From NCBI GenBank assembly GCA_964525935.1, contig CAZGJZ010000006.1:62001-126000 (forward strand): a stretch of 64,000 nt of DNA. The letters run 5' to 3'. The stretch's first letter is position 1. Each line of letters begins with the position of its first letter. Below are positions 1 through 7,395 of the stretch, in pieces. The stretch comes from UBA2377 sp964525935. Its GTDB lineage: Bacteria > Verrucomicrobiota > Verrucomicrobiia > Opitutales > Opitutaceae. The translations under genes and the position numbers were made by a program. Below the pieces are notes generated by a model. It was not told the DNA's origin and made no database searches. It worked only from the letters and a program-made list of their open reading frames with translations.

Positions 1-2932
1 CGGCCTTGTCGCGGGCGAGGGCGGCGACGTTGCCGAGGGCGGCATCGATGCCGTCGAAGAGTTGCTTGCGGCTGGCGCCGCTGAAATCGAAGGCGCCGGT
101 CTTCACGAGGTGTTCGAGGACGCGCTTGTTGAGCGCGCGGGCATCGACGCGGGTGACGAAGTCGGTGAAGTCGGCAAACGGGCCGTTTTTCTCGCGCTCC
201 TCGATGATCTTCTGCGCGGCCTGTTCGCCGACGCCCTTGATGCCGGCGAGGCCGAAGCGGATCGCGGCTTCGCCGCGATCCGCAGTTGAAGGTTGAGAGT
301 TGAAAGTTGAAAGATCGGAGGAACCGCCCTTGGCGGAGGTCTGGCTTTCAACTTTCAACTTAGTGCTTTCAACTCCGCCGCTGTCGCGGCGGTGAAACAC
401 CGGCGTAAACATCTCGCGCGACTCGTTCACATCGGGCCCCAGCACTTTCAGGCCCATGGCTTCGCACTCGCCGACGAAGTGGGAAACTTTTTCAGAGTTG
501 CCGAGCTCGGAGCTGAGCATGGCGGCCATGAACTGCACGGGGTAATTGGCCTTCAGGTAACCGGTCTGATAACTGAGGACGGCGTAGGCGGCGGAGTGCG
601 ACTTGTTGAAACCGTAGCCGGCGAATTTATTGAGGATGTCGAAGATCGAGTTGGCGGTTTTCTCGTCGATGTTGTTCACGCGTTTGGCGCCTTCGACGAA
701 CTTGGCGCGTTCCTTCGCCATGGCGTCGACGTCCTTTTTACCCATGGCGCGGCGGAGCATGTCGGCGCCGCCGAGGGTGTAGCCGGCGATGACCTTGGCG
801 GCCTCCATGACCTGCTCCTGATAGACCATGATGCCGTAGGTTTCCTGACAGACTTCCTCAAGCAGCCGGTGCGGGAACTTGACGGTGCTGGGATCTTTTT
901 TGCCGCGCACGTAGTCGGGAATCCAGTCCATGGGACCGGGACGGTAGAGGGCGATGAGCGCGACGATTTCGTCGATGGAGGAGAGACCGATCTGGCGGCA
1001 GAGGTTTTGCATGCCGCCGGATTCAAGCTGGAACACGCCGGTGGTGCGGCCGGAATTGAGGAGGGCGTAGGTCTTGGGGTCTTCGAAGCCGACGATCTCG
1101 AGGTCGAACTTCGGGTCGGCGGTGCGGTGGATGTTTTCGACGGCGTCGGCGATGACGGTGAGCGTCTTGAGGCCGAGGAAATCCATCTTCAGCAGGCCGA
1201 GCTTGCCGACGGCGTTCATGTCGAACTGCACGGTGACATCGCCTTCCTGCTCGGTGAGCGGGACGAATTCGTCGAGCGGCCGGTCGGTGATGATGATGCC
1301 GGCGGCGTGCTTGCCGGTGTTGCGCACCATGCCCTCGAGCACGAGCGCCTGATCCATGATTTTCTTGGCGACGGGATTGCGGCTGACCTCGTTGCGGAGC
1401 TCCTCGGATTTTTCGAGGGCGCTCTTGAGCTCGATGTTGAGCTCGTCGGGGATCATCTTGGCGAGGCGGTCGGCGTCGGCGTAGGGGAGGTTGTGGACGC
1501 GCGAGACGTCGCGGATGACCATCTTGGCGCCGAGGGTGCCGTAGGTGATGATGTTGGCGACGCAGTCGTTGCCGTATTTCTGGCGGACATAGGTGATAAC
1601 CTCGCCGCGGCGGCGCATGCAGAAATCGATATCGAAGTCGGGCGGGGAAACGCGCTCGGGGTTGAGGAAGCGCTCGAAGAGCAGCTTGAAGCGGAGCGGG
1701 TCGAGATTGGTGATGCCGAGGAGGTAGGCGACGATGCAGCCGGCGCCGGAGCCGCGGCCGGGGCCGACGGGGATGTCGTGCTTTTTCGCCCAGTCGATGA
1801 AATCCCAGACGACGAGGAAGTAGTCGATGAAGCCGGTCTTGCCGATGATGCCGAGTTCGAAGTCGAGGCGTTCAACCAGAACTCTGGCGAGTTCGGGTTG
1901 AGTTGAGGGTTGAGGGTTGAGGGTTGAGGGACCGGAGGAAGCGGCGGCAGAAGCGGTGGCGTAGTCCACGCCGTAGCGCTGCTTGAGGCCGGTGATGCAG
2001 AGGTCCTTGAGGTAGCCGGCGCGATCGGTTTTGATCTCGGGGGGCAGGGGATATTTCGGATAGCGCTCGCTGCCCTTCGGAAAGGGGATGGTCAGGTCGC
2101 ACATGTCGGCGACGAGCCGGGTATTGGTGACGGAGTCCGGCACCTCGGCGAAGAGCCGTGCCATCTCGTCGTGCGACTTGAGGTAGAACTGGGTGCCGGT
2201 GAACTTCATCCGGTCGGTCTCATCGATCTTGGCGCCGGTCTGAATGCAGAGCATGGCGTCGTGCGGGCCGGAGTCGCTGGCCTGCACATAGTGGACGTCG
2301 TTGGTGCAAATGATCTTGAGCTGGAACTCCTCCGCGAGCTTCAGGAGGCCGGGGATGATTTTGCGCTGCTCGGGAATGCCGTGGTCCTGGATCTCGACGA
2401 AATAGTTTTCGCGCCCGAAGATCTCGACGAATTTGCCGCAGGCCTGGCGGGCTTCCTCGTGGCGATCATGGAGCAGATGCTGCGGCACGAGCGAAGCGAG
2501 GCAGCCCGTGAAGCCGATCAAGCCATTGGCGTATTGGGCGAGGGTCGCGAGGTCGGTGCGGGGCTTGTAGTAGAAGCCCTTGAGGTGCGCGTCGGAGACG
2601 AGTTTGAGGAGGTTTTGATACCCCGTGAGGTTGCGCGCGAGCAGGCCGAGGTGGAAAATGCTTTTGCCCTCGTCGGAGCGGCCGTGCTTTTCGAGGCGGG
2701 AAGTCTCAACGAGATAGAGCTCGCAGCCGATGAGGGGCTTTATGCCCTTGGCCTTGGCGGCGTTATAGAACTCTATGGCGCCGTAGAGGTTGCCGTGGTC
2801 GGTCAGGGCGATGGCCGGCATGCCGAGGGCCACGGCGCGGTCCATCAGGCGGTCGATCCGGCAGGCGCCGTCCAGCAGGCTGTAGTCCGTGTGGACGTGG
2901 AGATGGACGAATTTATTGTCGGCAGACGGCAC
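1..2932 (-). CDS. dnaE: DNA polymerase III alpha subunit, 3' end cut by the window
   Basis: Replicative polymerase of the E-type family. Reading from 2932 down, 977 codons are visible. The usual family length is about 1150-1200 residues, so the C-terminus lies outside. The N-terminus has the PHP domain (FVHLHVHTDYSLLDGA, then LTDHGNLYG). The palm carries PDFDIDF at about 1642-1622, giving catalytic Asp434 and Asp436. A fingers/HhH-like stretch, FGLAGIKGVGEQAA, lies near residues 893-906. I chose a GTG start at 2932 because an in-frame TAG lies three codons upstream. Two low-complexity inserts interrupt the frame without breaking it: about residues 325-348 (ATASAAASS..PSTLNPQPST) and about 850-887. 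Both are made from GTTGA-type repeats, listed separately. No long frame carrying polymerase motifs exists on the other strand. Confidence 0.95.
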   Translation of the reverse strand, partial: MPSADNKFVHLHVHTDYSLLDGACRIDRLMDRAVALGMPAIALTDHGNLYGAIEFYNAAKAKGIKPLIGCELYLVETSRLEKHGRSDEGKSIFHLGLLARNLTGYQNLLKLVSDAHLKGFYYKPRTDLATLAQYANGLIGFTGCLASLVPQHLLHDRHEEARQACGKFVEIFGRENYFVEIQDHGIPEQRKIIPGLLKLAEEFQLKIICTNDVHYVQASDSGPHDAMLCIQTGAKIDETDRMKFTGTQFYLKSHDEMARLFAEVPDSVTNTRLVADMCDLTIPFPKGSERYPKYPLPPEIKTDRAGYLKDLCITGLKQRYGVDYATASAAASSGPSTLNPQPSTQPELARVLVERLDFELGIIGKTGFIDYFLVVWDFIDWAKKHDIPVGPGRGSGAGCIVAYLLGITNLDPLRFKLLFERFLNPERVSPPDFDIDFCMRRRGEVITYVRQKYGNDCVANIITYGTLGAKMVIRDVSRVHNLPYADADRLAKMIPDELNIELKSALEKSEELRNEVSRNPVAKKIMDQALVLEGMVRNTGKHAAGIIITDRPLDEFVPLTEQEGDVTVQFDMNAVGKLGLLKMDFLGLKTLTVIADAVENIHRTADPKFDLEIVGFEDPKTYALLNSGRTTGVFQLESGGMQNLCRQIGLSSIDEIVALIALYRPGPMDWIPDYVRGKKDPSTVKFPHRLLEEVCQETYGIMVYQEQVMEAAKVIAGYTLGGADMLRRAMGKKDVDAMAKERAKFVEGAKRVNNIDEKTANSIFDILNKFAGYGFNKSHSAAYAVLSYQTGYLKANYPVQFMAAMLSSELGNSEKVSHFVGECEAMGLKVLGPDVNESREMFTPVFHRRDSGGVESTKLKVESQTSAKGGSSDLSTFNSQPSTADRGEAAIRFGLAGIKGVGEQAAQKIIEEREKNGPFADFTDFVTRVDARALNKRVLEHLVKTGAFDFSGASRKQLFDGIDAALGNVAALARDKA
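285..373. repeat. GTTGAAAG inverted-repeat element inside dnaE
   Basis: On the plus strand, GTTGAAGG/GTTGAGA/GTTGAAA units (285-313) face CTTTCAACTTTCAAC (345-359) and CTTTCAAC (366-373). A spacer of about 30 bases contains CGGAGGAACC. The two arms can form a hairpin. In the dnaE frame the element is read through, giving a Ser/Thr/Gln/Lys-rich stretch that ends in STFNSQPSTA just before the conserved IRFGLAGIKGVG block. The element's sequence, arm symmetry and position inside an otherwise conserved gene suggest an inserted MITE-like or slippage-prone repeat. Confidence 0.75.
1897..1930. repeat. GTTGAGG tandem repeat inside dnaE
   Basis: Four to five consecutive GTTGA(GG) units are followed directly by ACCGGAGGAAGC. 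The same kind of flank (ATCGGAGGAACC) follows the repeat at 285-313, so the two are members of one family. In the dnaE frame it is translated as PSTLNPQPSTQP with no stop. It lies between the PHP domain and the catalytic palm. Confidence 0.75.
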
Positions 2933-3099
2933 AGGACCCTAAGCAAGGGGCGGGGCCGGTGCGTGCAAGGCGGAAAGCCATTTTGGGATGCAGAGAGCGT
3001 GGTTTTGGGCCTTTTTCAGAGGGAGAAAAAAGCCATTGACGGAGCTTGCGCCGCGTGGCTTGCTGTCGGGCTTTTCCTTTCACCAACGATCCGTTTCAC

Positions 3100-3297
3100 A
3101 TGTCCATCGAAATCAAAATCCGCAAGAACGAGCCTATCGACCGTGCGCTTCGCCGCATGAAAAAGAAGCTCGAGCGCGAGAACATCATCAAGGGTGTTCG
3201 GGCCAAGCGCTACTATGAGAAGCCCTGCGAAAAGCGCCGCCGCAAGAACAAGGTGCAGGCGTTCACGCAGATGCTCCGCCGCCGCTACGCCGAATAA
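3100..3297 (+). CDS. rpsU: 30S ribosomal protein S21
   Basis: A 65-residue, strongly basic protein starting MSIEIKIRKNEPIDRALRRM, then ERENIIKGVRAKRYYEKP and a C-terminal KRRRKNK region. Both length and motifs match S21, the small-subunit protein involved in mRNA start-site recognition. ATG at 3100 gives the family length; an upstream in-frame ATG at 3046 would add 18 unrelated residues. A TTGACG hexamer at 3036-3041 may be the -35 element, but the -10 is not clear. No good Shine-Dalgarno sequence precedes the start. A strong intrinsic terminator follows at 3330-3363, so the gene is probably transcribed alone. It is divergent from dnaE. Confidence 0.95.
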   Translation: MSIEIKIRKNEPIDRALRRMKKKLERENIIKGVRAKRYYEKPCEKRRRKNKVQAFTQMLRRRYAE

Positions 3298-3329
3298 TTC
3301 GCCGTCGCCACTGGCCCAACGATTTACCG

Positions 3330-3363
3330 CCGCGTCCCGATTTTACGGGACGCGGCTTTTTTT
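3330..3363 (+). terminator. Intrinsic terminator after rpsU
   Basis: A perfect 10-bp stem, CCGCGTCCCG (3330-3339) with CGGGACGCGG (3346-3355), a 6-base loop, then C and seven T. It lies 33 bases after the rpsU stop codon. Confidence 0.93.
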
Positions 3364-3408
3364 CGTGCAACCGGCTGGCAAGTCGGTTCGAGATAGGGCT
3401 TCCCCCGC

Positions 3409-4350
3409 GTGAAATCCATTCTCTCCCTGTCCACGAGCTGGTCCTCGCATCGCCACACCGACGGCTATGACATGCTGCGCGAGATCGCGAATCTGGGCTT
3501 CGAATACGCCGAGTTGAGCCATGGCATCCGCATCACGTTGGTGCCGGGCATCCTTCGCGCGGTGGAGGAGGGCGTCATCAAGATCGGCTCGACGCACAAT
3601 TTCTGCCCCCTGCCCACCGGCGTGAACAAGGCGGCGCCGAACCTGTTCGAGCCCTCGGCGAAGGATTTCCGCGAGCATGATCAGTGGCTGCGTTACACGA
3701 AACGCTCGTTGGATTTTGCCGAACAGGTGGGCGCCCCCGCGATGGTGTGCCACCTCGGCAGCGTGCAGTTCCTTTGGTTCAACCCCGGCGACAAGGTGGA
3801 GCGCTACCTGGAGACGCACCCGGGGCTCGATGTGATGGGCGACGCGGCCTATCGGGCGCTGTTGACCAAGAGCCTCGCCAAGATGCGCAAGAAAATGGGC
3901 CCCTACTGGGCGCGCACGCAGCAGAGCCTTCGCGAGATCGCGGCCTATGCGACGCAGAAGCACGTGAAACTCGGGCTGGAGAACCGCGAGAGCTTCACCG
4001 AACTCCCGCTCGACGACGATTACGCAGACTTTCTGGCTACGCTGCCACCGGAAGTCCCGGGCGGCTACTGGCACGACACCGGTCATGCTGACATCAAGGA
4101 GAGCATGGGTGTGCTGGAGCACCGCGCGCATCTGGCGAAGATGGCGCCAAAGCTGATCGGCTTTCACCTTCACGACGTGAATGCCGAGGGTTACGACCAT
4201 CAGGCGATCGGCGACGGTAAGATCGATTTCGAGATGGTAAGCAGCTTCTGGCGGCCGGAGCACCTGCTCACGATCGAACTCAGTCCGCGGGTGGACGAGG
4301 AAGGCGTGAAGCGCTCGAAGGCGCGCGTTGAGTCGCTGATGAAGCGTTGA
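3409..4350 (+). CDS. Sugar phosphate isomerase/epimerase-like TIM-barrel protein
   Basis: 313 residues from a GTG start. The fold is suggested by beta-strand/metal-ligand motifs typical of the AP endonuclease 2/xylose isomerase-like superfamily: AELSHGIRI near residue 39, MVCHLGSVQF near 110, LGLENRESF near 190, WHDTGHADIKE near 220, GFHLHDVNAEG near 251 and LTIELSPR near 285. These supply the His/Glu/Asp ligands for a divalent metal. The family includes sugar isomerases, epimerases and some endonucleases, so the substrate cannot be named. No clear Shine-Dalgarno sequence is present. It is a single gene between the rpsU terminator and the convergent mutY, with a palindromic repeat between it and mutY. 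Confidence 0.8.
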   Translation: MKSILSLSTSWSSHRHTDGYDMLREIANLGFEYAELSHGIRITLVPGILRAVEEGVIKIGSTHNFCPLPTGVNKAAPNLFEPSAKDFREHDQWLRYTKRSLDFAEQVGAPAMVCHLGSVQFLWFNPGDKVERYLETHPGLDVMGDAAYRALLTKSLAKMRKKMGPYWARTQQSLREIAAYATQKHVKLGLENRESFTELPLDDDYADFLATLPPEVPGGYWHDTGHADIKESMGVLEHRAHLAKMAPKLIGFHLHDVNAEGYDHQAIGDGKIDFEMVSSFWRPEHLLTIELSPRVDEEGVKRSKARVESLMKR

Positions 4351-4364
4351 GGCCGGTCGGCCGG

Positions 4365-4427
4365 TGTAGGGGTGCACCTTGGTGCGCCCTTTTTCGCAAG
4401 CAGGGCGCAGCGAGCTGCGCTCCTATG
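4365..4427. repeat. REP-like pair of palindromes between convergent genes
   Basis: Two GC-rich palindromic units, TGTAGGGGTGCACC with GGTGCGCCC (4366-4389) and AGGGCGCAGC with GCTGCGCTCCT (4402-4424), are arranged as rough inverted copies separated by TTTTTCGCAAGC. They lie between two converging genes, where they could act as a bidirectional terminator or 3'-end stabiliser. The layout is that of bacterial REP elements; family membership is inferred. Confidence 0.6.
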
Positions 4428-4434
4428 ATTTTCT

Positions 4435-5472
4435 TCACGATTTCTGGGCCAAAATCTCGCGCACCCAACGACGGTGCGGCCCCGAAAGCGTGAGCGTTTC
4501 GAGCTCGGCGAGCGGCACCCAGACCAAGCCCGAGCCTGACGGCAGCGTTTTCGGAGCGGCGGCATACCGGTAGATCGACTCGGTGATCTGATATTTGGTG
4601 ATGGCGCGCTTTTTGCGCGCGAGGAGTTCGCCTGCTTTGGTGATCTGCGCCTCGTCGAGGCCGGCGTGAGCGGGCGTCGGCAACTCGTGCATCTGGGCGA
4701 GCCGGCGGGCGGCGGCATCGGTGCGATGGAGTAACAAGCGACCGGCGTGCACCCACCAGAGGCGCGTGACGGAGACCTTCTCGATCTTTTTGGCGGCGAG
4801 TTGCGGGAACTGCTCCGGGTCGCCGGTCTTGCGCGCGGCGCAAAAATTCATGACGGGGCAAATCGTGCAGAGCGGGTTTTGCCGGAAGCAGACGGTCGCA
4901 CCCAGTTCCATCATCGCCTGGTTGTGGTCGCCGGGTGCGGTGGCGGGGAGCAGGGCGTTGGCGAGGGGCGTGAAGTATTTCACCGCCTCCGTGCCATCGC
5001 GAAAGGCGCGGTCATCCGCGGTGAGGCGGGCGAGGATGCGCACGACGTTGCCATCGACGACGGCGGCGGCGGCGTTAAACGAAATACTCGTGATCGCCGC
5101 GGCGGTGTAAGGGCCCACGCCGGGCAATTCGCGCCACGCTTCCGGCGTGCGCGGCGGGGCGGGCAGGGCGGCGACGGCCTGCGCGAGTTTGTGGAGGTTG
5201 CGGGCTCGCGAGTAGTAGCCGAGGCCCTCCCAGAGTTTGAGCACGCGGGACTCGGGAGCGGCGGCGAGCGCGGCGAAGTCGGGCAGCGCATCGAGCCAGC
5301 GCGCGAAGTAGGGCAGCACGGTTTTCACCTGCGTCTGCTGCAGCATTAGTTCGCTGACGACCGTTTTGTAGAGCGAAGGCGCGTCGCGCCACGGCAGCCG
5401 GCGCTGATGCACGCGATACCAGGCGAGCAGGGCGTGCTGGAATGGTTCGCGGGAATCGATCAGGTTGGGCAC
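4435..5472 (-). CDS. mutY: A/G-specific adenine glycosylase
   Basis: Removes adenine mispaired with 8-oxoguanine or guanine in base-excision repair. Visible features in order: LPWRD; SELMLQQTQVKTVLPYF with the catalytic Glu; LWEGLGYYSRARNLH; the helix-hairpin-helix ELPGVGPYTAAAI; VVDGNVVRILAR with the catalytic Asp; and the 4Fe-4S loop C-X6-C-X2-C-X5-C (CFRQNPLCTICPVMNFC). A shorter NUDIX-like C-terminal region follows. I prefer GTG at 5472, giving VPNLIDSREPF. The ATG at 5517 would add 15 residues (MFSCAFCAFLRPISV) that come from the CGCAAAA repeat. It is divergent from rnhC. Confidence 0.93.
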   Translation of the reverse strand: MPNLIDSREPFQHALLAWYRVHQRRLPWRDAPSLYKTVVSELMLQQTQVKTVLPYFARWLDALPDFAALAAAPESRVLKLWEGLGYYSRARNLHKLAQAVAALPAPPRTPEAWRELPGVGPYTAAAITSISFNAAAAVVDGNVVRILARLTADDRAFRDGTEAVKYFTPLANALLPATAPGDHNQAMMELGATVCFRQNPLCTICPVMNFCAARKTGDPEQFPQLAAKKIEKVSVTRLWWVHAGRLLLHRTDAAARRLAQMHELPTPAHAGLDEAQITKAGELLARKKRAITKYQITESIYRYAAAPKTLPSGSGLVWVPLAELETLTLSGPHRRWVREILAQKS

Positions 5473-5482
5473 GACGGAGATT

Positions 5483-5567
5483 GGCCGCAAAAAAGCGCAA
5501 AAGGCGCAAGAAAACACCCTTTGCGCGGCGGATTTTCCCTTTTGCGTTTTTTGCGCATCTTTGCGGC
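5483..5567. repeat. CGCAAAA-type inverted repeat in the mutY-rnhC divergent leader
   Basis: The left arm begins GCCGCAAAAAAGCGCAAAAG (from 5484). The right arm (5537-5567) is its inverted copy; read on the minus strand it begins GCCGCAAAGATGCGCAAAA. Over the first 27 bases the arms match at all but about four. A GCGCGG core lies between. The whole intergenic space between the two divergent genes is this element, so it must overlap any promoters there. Confidence 0.65.
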
Positions 5568-5576
5568 TACTTGTTC

Positions 5577-6596
5577 ATGTCCAAGAAGCCGGCCTCCGAC
5601 GAAGAGGCGCCCAAGAAGATCGCCTCTTACACCGTCAAGCTCGACGCCGCCCAGCTCGCGAAGCTGCGCGCGTGGTGCGAGGCGCGCAGTTGGGTGCCGT
5701 TCGAGGTCGCCTACACGCACTACGCGTTCAAGGCCGATCACCTGAAAATCAACCTCTCGGCCTACACGAGCGGCAAGGTCGTCATCGCCGGCAAGGGCAC
5801 CGAGGATTTTGTGCGCGACGTGATCGAGCCGGAAATCACCGGCGCGGCGAAACTCGGCTACGACGAGGTGCTGCACCCCGACTGGTTCGAGTCGCACGCC
5901 GGTCTCGACGAAAGCGGCAAGGGTGACTTTTTCGGGCCCGTCACCGCGGCGACCGTCATCGCCGACAAAGCCGCCATCGACGAATGGCGGAAGGCGGGCG
6001 CGCAGGATTCGAAGAAGATGGCGGAGAGCAAAATCATGGAGCTCGACCGCCTCATCCGCGCCACAAGGGGTGCCGTGGTGGAGACCTGTTTCTGTCACTC
6101 GATGACGCGCTACAACGAGCTGATGGGCCGTCCCGGGGCGAATCTCAACCGCCTCCTCGCCTGGCAGCATGCCACGGCGCTGGCCGGGGCGCTCGCGCGC
6201 AAGCCGGTGCCGTGGGGCCTGCTCGACCAATTCAGCGAGCAGCCGCTCGTGCAGCGCGAACTGGCGAAGAAGGACATCAAGAATTTCGAGCTGAAGATGC
6301 GCACCAAGGCAGAGTCCGACCCGGTGGTCGCGGCCGCGTCGATCGTGGCCCGCGCCGAATACGTGCGCCAGATGCACGAGCTCTCGAAAAAATTCGGCGC
6401 CAAGCTGCAGAAAGGGGCGGGCCCGCTCGTGAAGGAGCAGGCGCACGAGATCATCCGCAAATTTGGGGCACGCGCGCTGGGCGAGTTTGCGAAGCTCCAT
6501 TTCCGCACGGCCTACGAAGTGGTGGCCGCGGCGGGCAAGCTCGACGAGCTGCCGCTGCCGGAGCCGAAGGAGCGCACCGAGTTCAAACACCTCTGA
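5577..6596 (+). CDS. rnhC: Ribonuclease HIII
   Basis: Degrades the RNA strand of RNA-DNA hybrids. It is 339 residues from ATG 5577. The N-terminal ~95 residues form the TBP-like substrate-binding domain characteristic of RNase HIII. The catalytic domain begins GLDESGKGDFFGPV (HIII has ESGKG where HII has EAGRG). Further acidic positions are in KAGAQDSKKM and LLDQFSEQ, and the conserved ASIVARAEYVRQM helix follows. An upstream ATG at 5442 would add residues encoded by the repeat and is less likely. It is followed after 7 bases by rnhB, probably as an operon. Confidence 0.93.
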   Translation: MSKKPASDEEAPKKIASYTVKLDAAQLAKLRAWCEARSWVPFEVAYTHYAFKADHLKINLSAYTSGKVVIAGKGTEDFVRDVIEPEITGAAKLGYDEVLHPDWFESHAGLDESGKGDFFGPVTAATVIADKAAIDEWRKAGAQDSKKMAESKIMELDRLIRATRGAVVETCFCHSMTRYNELMGRPGANLNRLLAWQHATALAGALARKPVPWGLLDQFSEQPLVQRELAKKDIKNFELKMRTKAESDPVVAAASIVARAEYVRQMHELSKKFGAKLQKGAGPLVKEQAHEIIRKFGARALGEFAKLHFRTAYEVVAAAGKLDELPLPEPKERTEFKHL

Positions 6597-6603
6597 GGCA
6601 ACC

Positions 6604-7395
6604 ATGGCCAAGCGCCGCCAGCTCCGCGGGTTCGACCTGAAGCAGATCGAGGGGGTCGCCAGTCTCATCGGCGTCGATGAGGCGGGGCGCGGCGCGCTGG
6701 CGGGTCCGGTGGTGGCGGGGGCAGTGCTGGTGACGCGGGAGTTTCTCGACGGACGCTGGGCTGCGGCCAATGGCAGCCGGATCAACGATTCGAAGCAGCT
6801 CACGCCGGTGGAGCGCGATGCGCTGTGGTTTGATTTTGAAACGCTGGCCGGGCAGGGCCAGATCCACGCGCAATTCGGCAGCGCCGACGTGGGCGAGATC
6901 GAGCAACTCAACATCCTCGGTGCCACGAAGCTCGCGATGCGTCGCGCCCTCGAGGGGATTTACCCGCCGAGTGCCTTCGATCAAAAGACGGAGCCCGATC
7001 TGTTTTCGTCGCCCGAAGTGGTCTCAAACTTTCAACCGACGGTGTCGGCGCGCATCCTCGTCGACGGACTGCCGCTGCGGCATTTTCCGTATCCGCACAC
7101 CGGCGTGGTCAGCGGTGATGCGCGTTCGCTGTGCATCGCGATGGCCTCCATCATCGCCAAGGTGACGCGCGACCGGATGATGAACGATCTCGATGCCGTG
7201 CACCCCGGTTACGGTTTTGCGCAGCACAAGGGCTACGGCACTGAGGAGCACCGCGAAGCTTTGTTACGACTTGGGCGCACGCCGCAGCACCGCGAAATGT
7301 TTCTCCGCAAACTCTTCGCCCAACGGGTCGATCCGGCGCAGCTGAATTTCCTCGGCGATGAAACCGATGATGCTCCTGAAGATGAACTTTCTTAG
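6604..7395 (+). CDS. rnhB: Ribonuclease HII
   Basis: Cleaves at ribonucleotides embedded in DNA. It is 263 residues. GVDEAGRGALAGPVVAGAV (near residue 22) is the HII catalytic signature, followed by INDSKQLTPVERD, RILVDGLPL and the SIIAKVTRDRMM helix with the fourth acidic residue nearby, then YGFAQHKGYGTEEH. Between the MRRALEGI helix and ILVDG there is an extra segment of roughly 30 residues (PPSAFDQKTEPDLFSSPEVV.. SNFQPTV) that typical HII proteins lack. Its DNA contains CAAACTTTCAACC, similar to the dnaE repeat arms. It starts 7 bases after rnhC, and its end overlaps the next gene. Confidence 0.93.
   Translation: MAKRRQLRGFDLKQIEGVASLIGVDEAGRGALAGPVVAGAVLVTREFLDGRWAAANGSRINDSKQLTPVERDALWFDFETLAGQGQIHAQFGSADVGEIEQLNILGATKLAMRRALEGIYPPSAFDQKTEPDLFSSPEVVSNFQPTVSARILVDGLPLRHFPYPHTGVVSGDARSLCIAMASIIAKVTRDRMMNDLDAVHPGYGFAQHKGYGTEEHREALLRLGRTPQHREMFLRKLFAQRVDPAQLNFLGDETDDAPEDELS

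Noticed and set aside
392..1906. Long open frame on the plus strand opposite dnaE
   Set aside because: The minus strand encodes unmistakable DnaE motifs over the same span. The plus frame gives Val/Gly/Glu/Asp-rich sequence with no family motif, as expected opposite a GC-rich gene. The frame at 2171-3160 is rejected for the same reason.
5460..6926. 488-codon minus-strand frame across rnhC and rnhB
   Set aside because: It spans two clear plus-strand RNase H genes and the repeat between mutY and rnhC. The product is His/Arg-rich without motifs.
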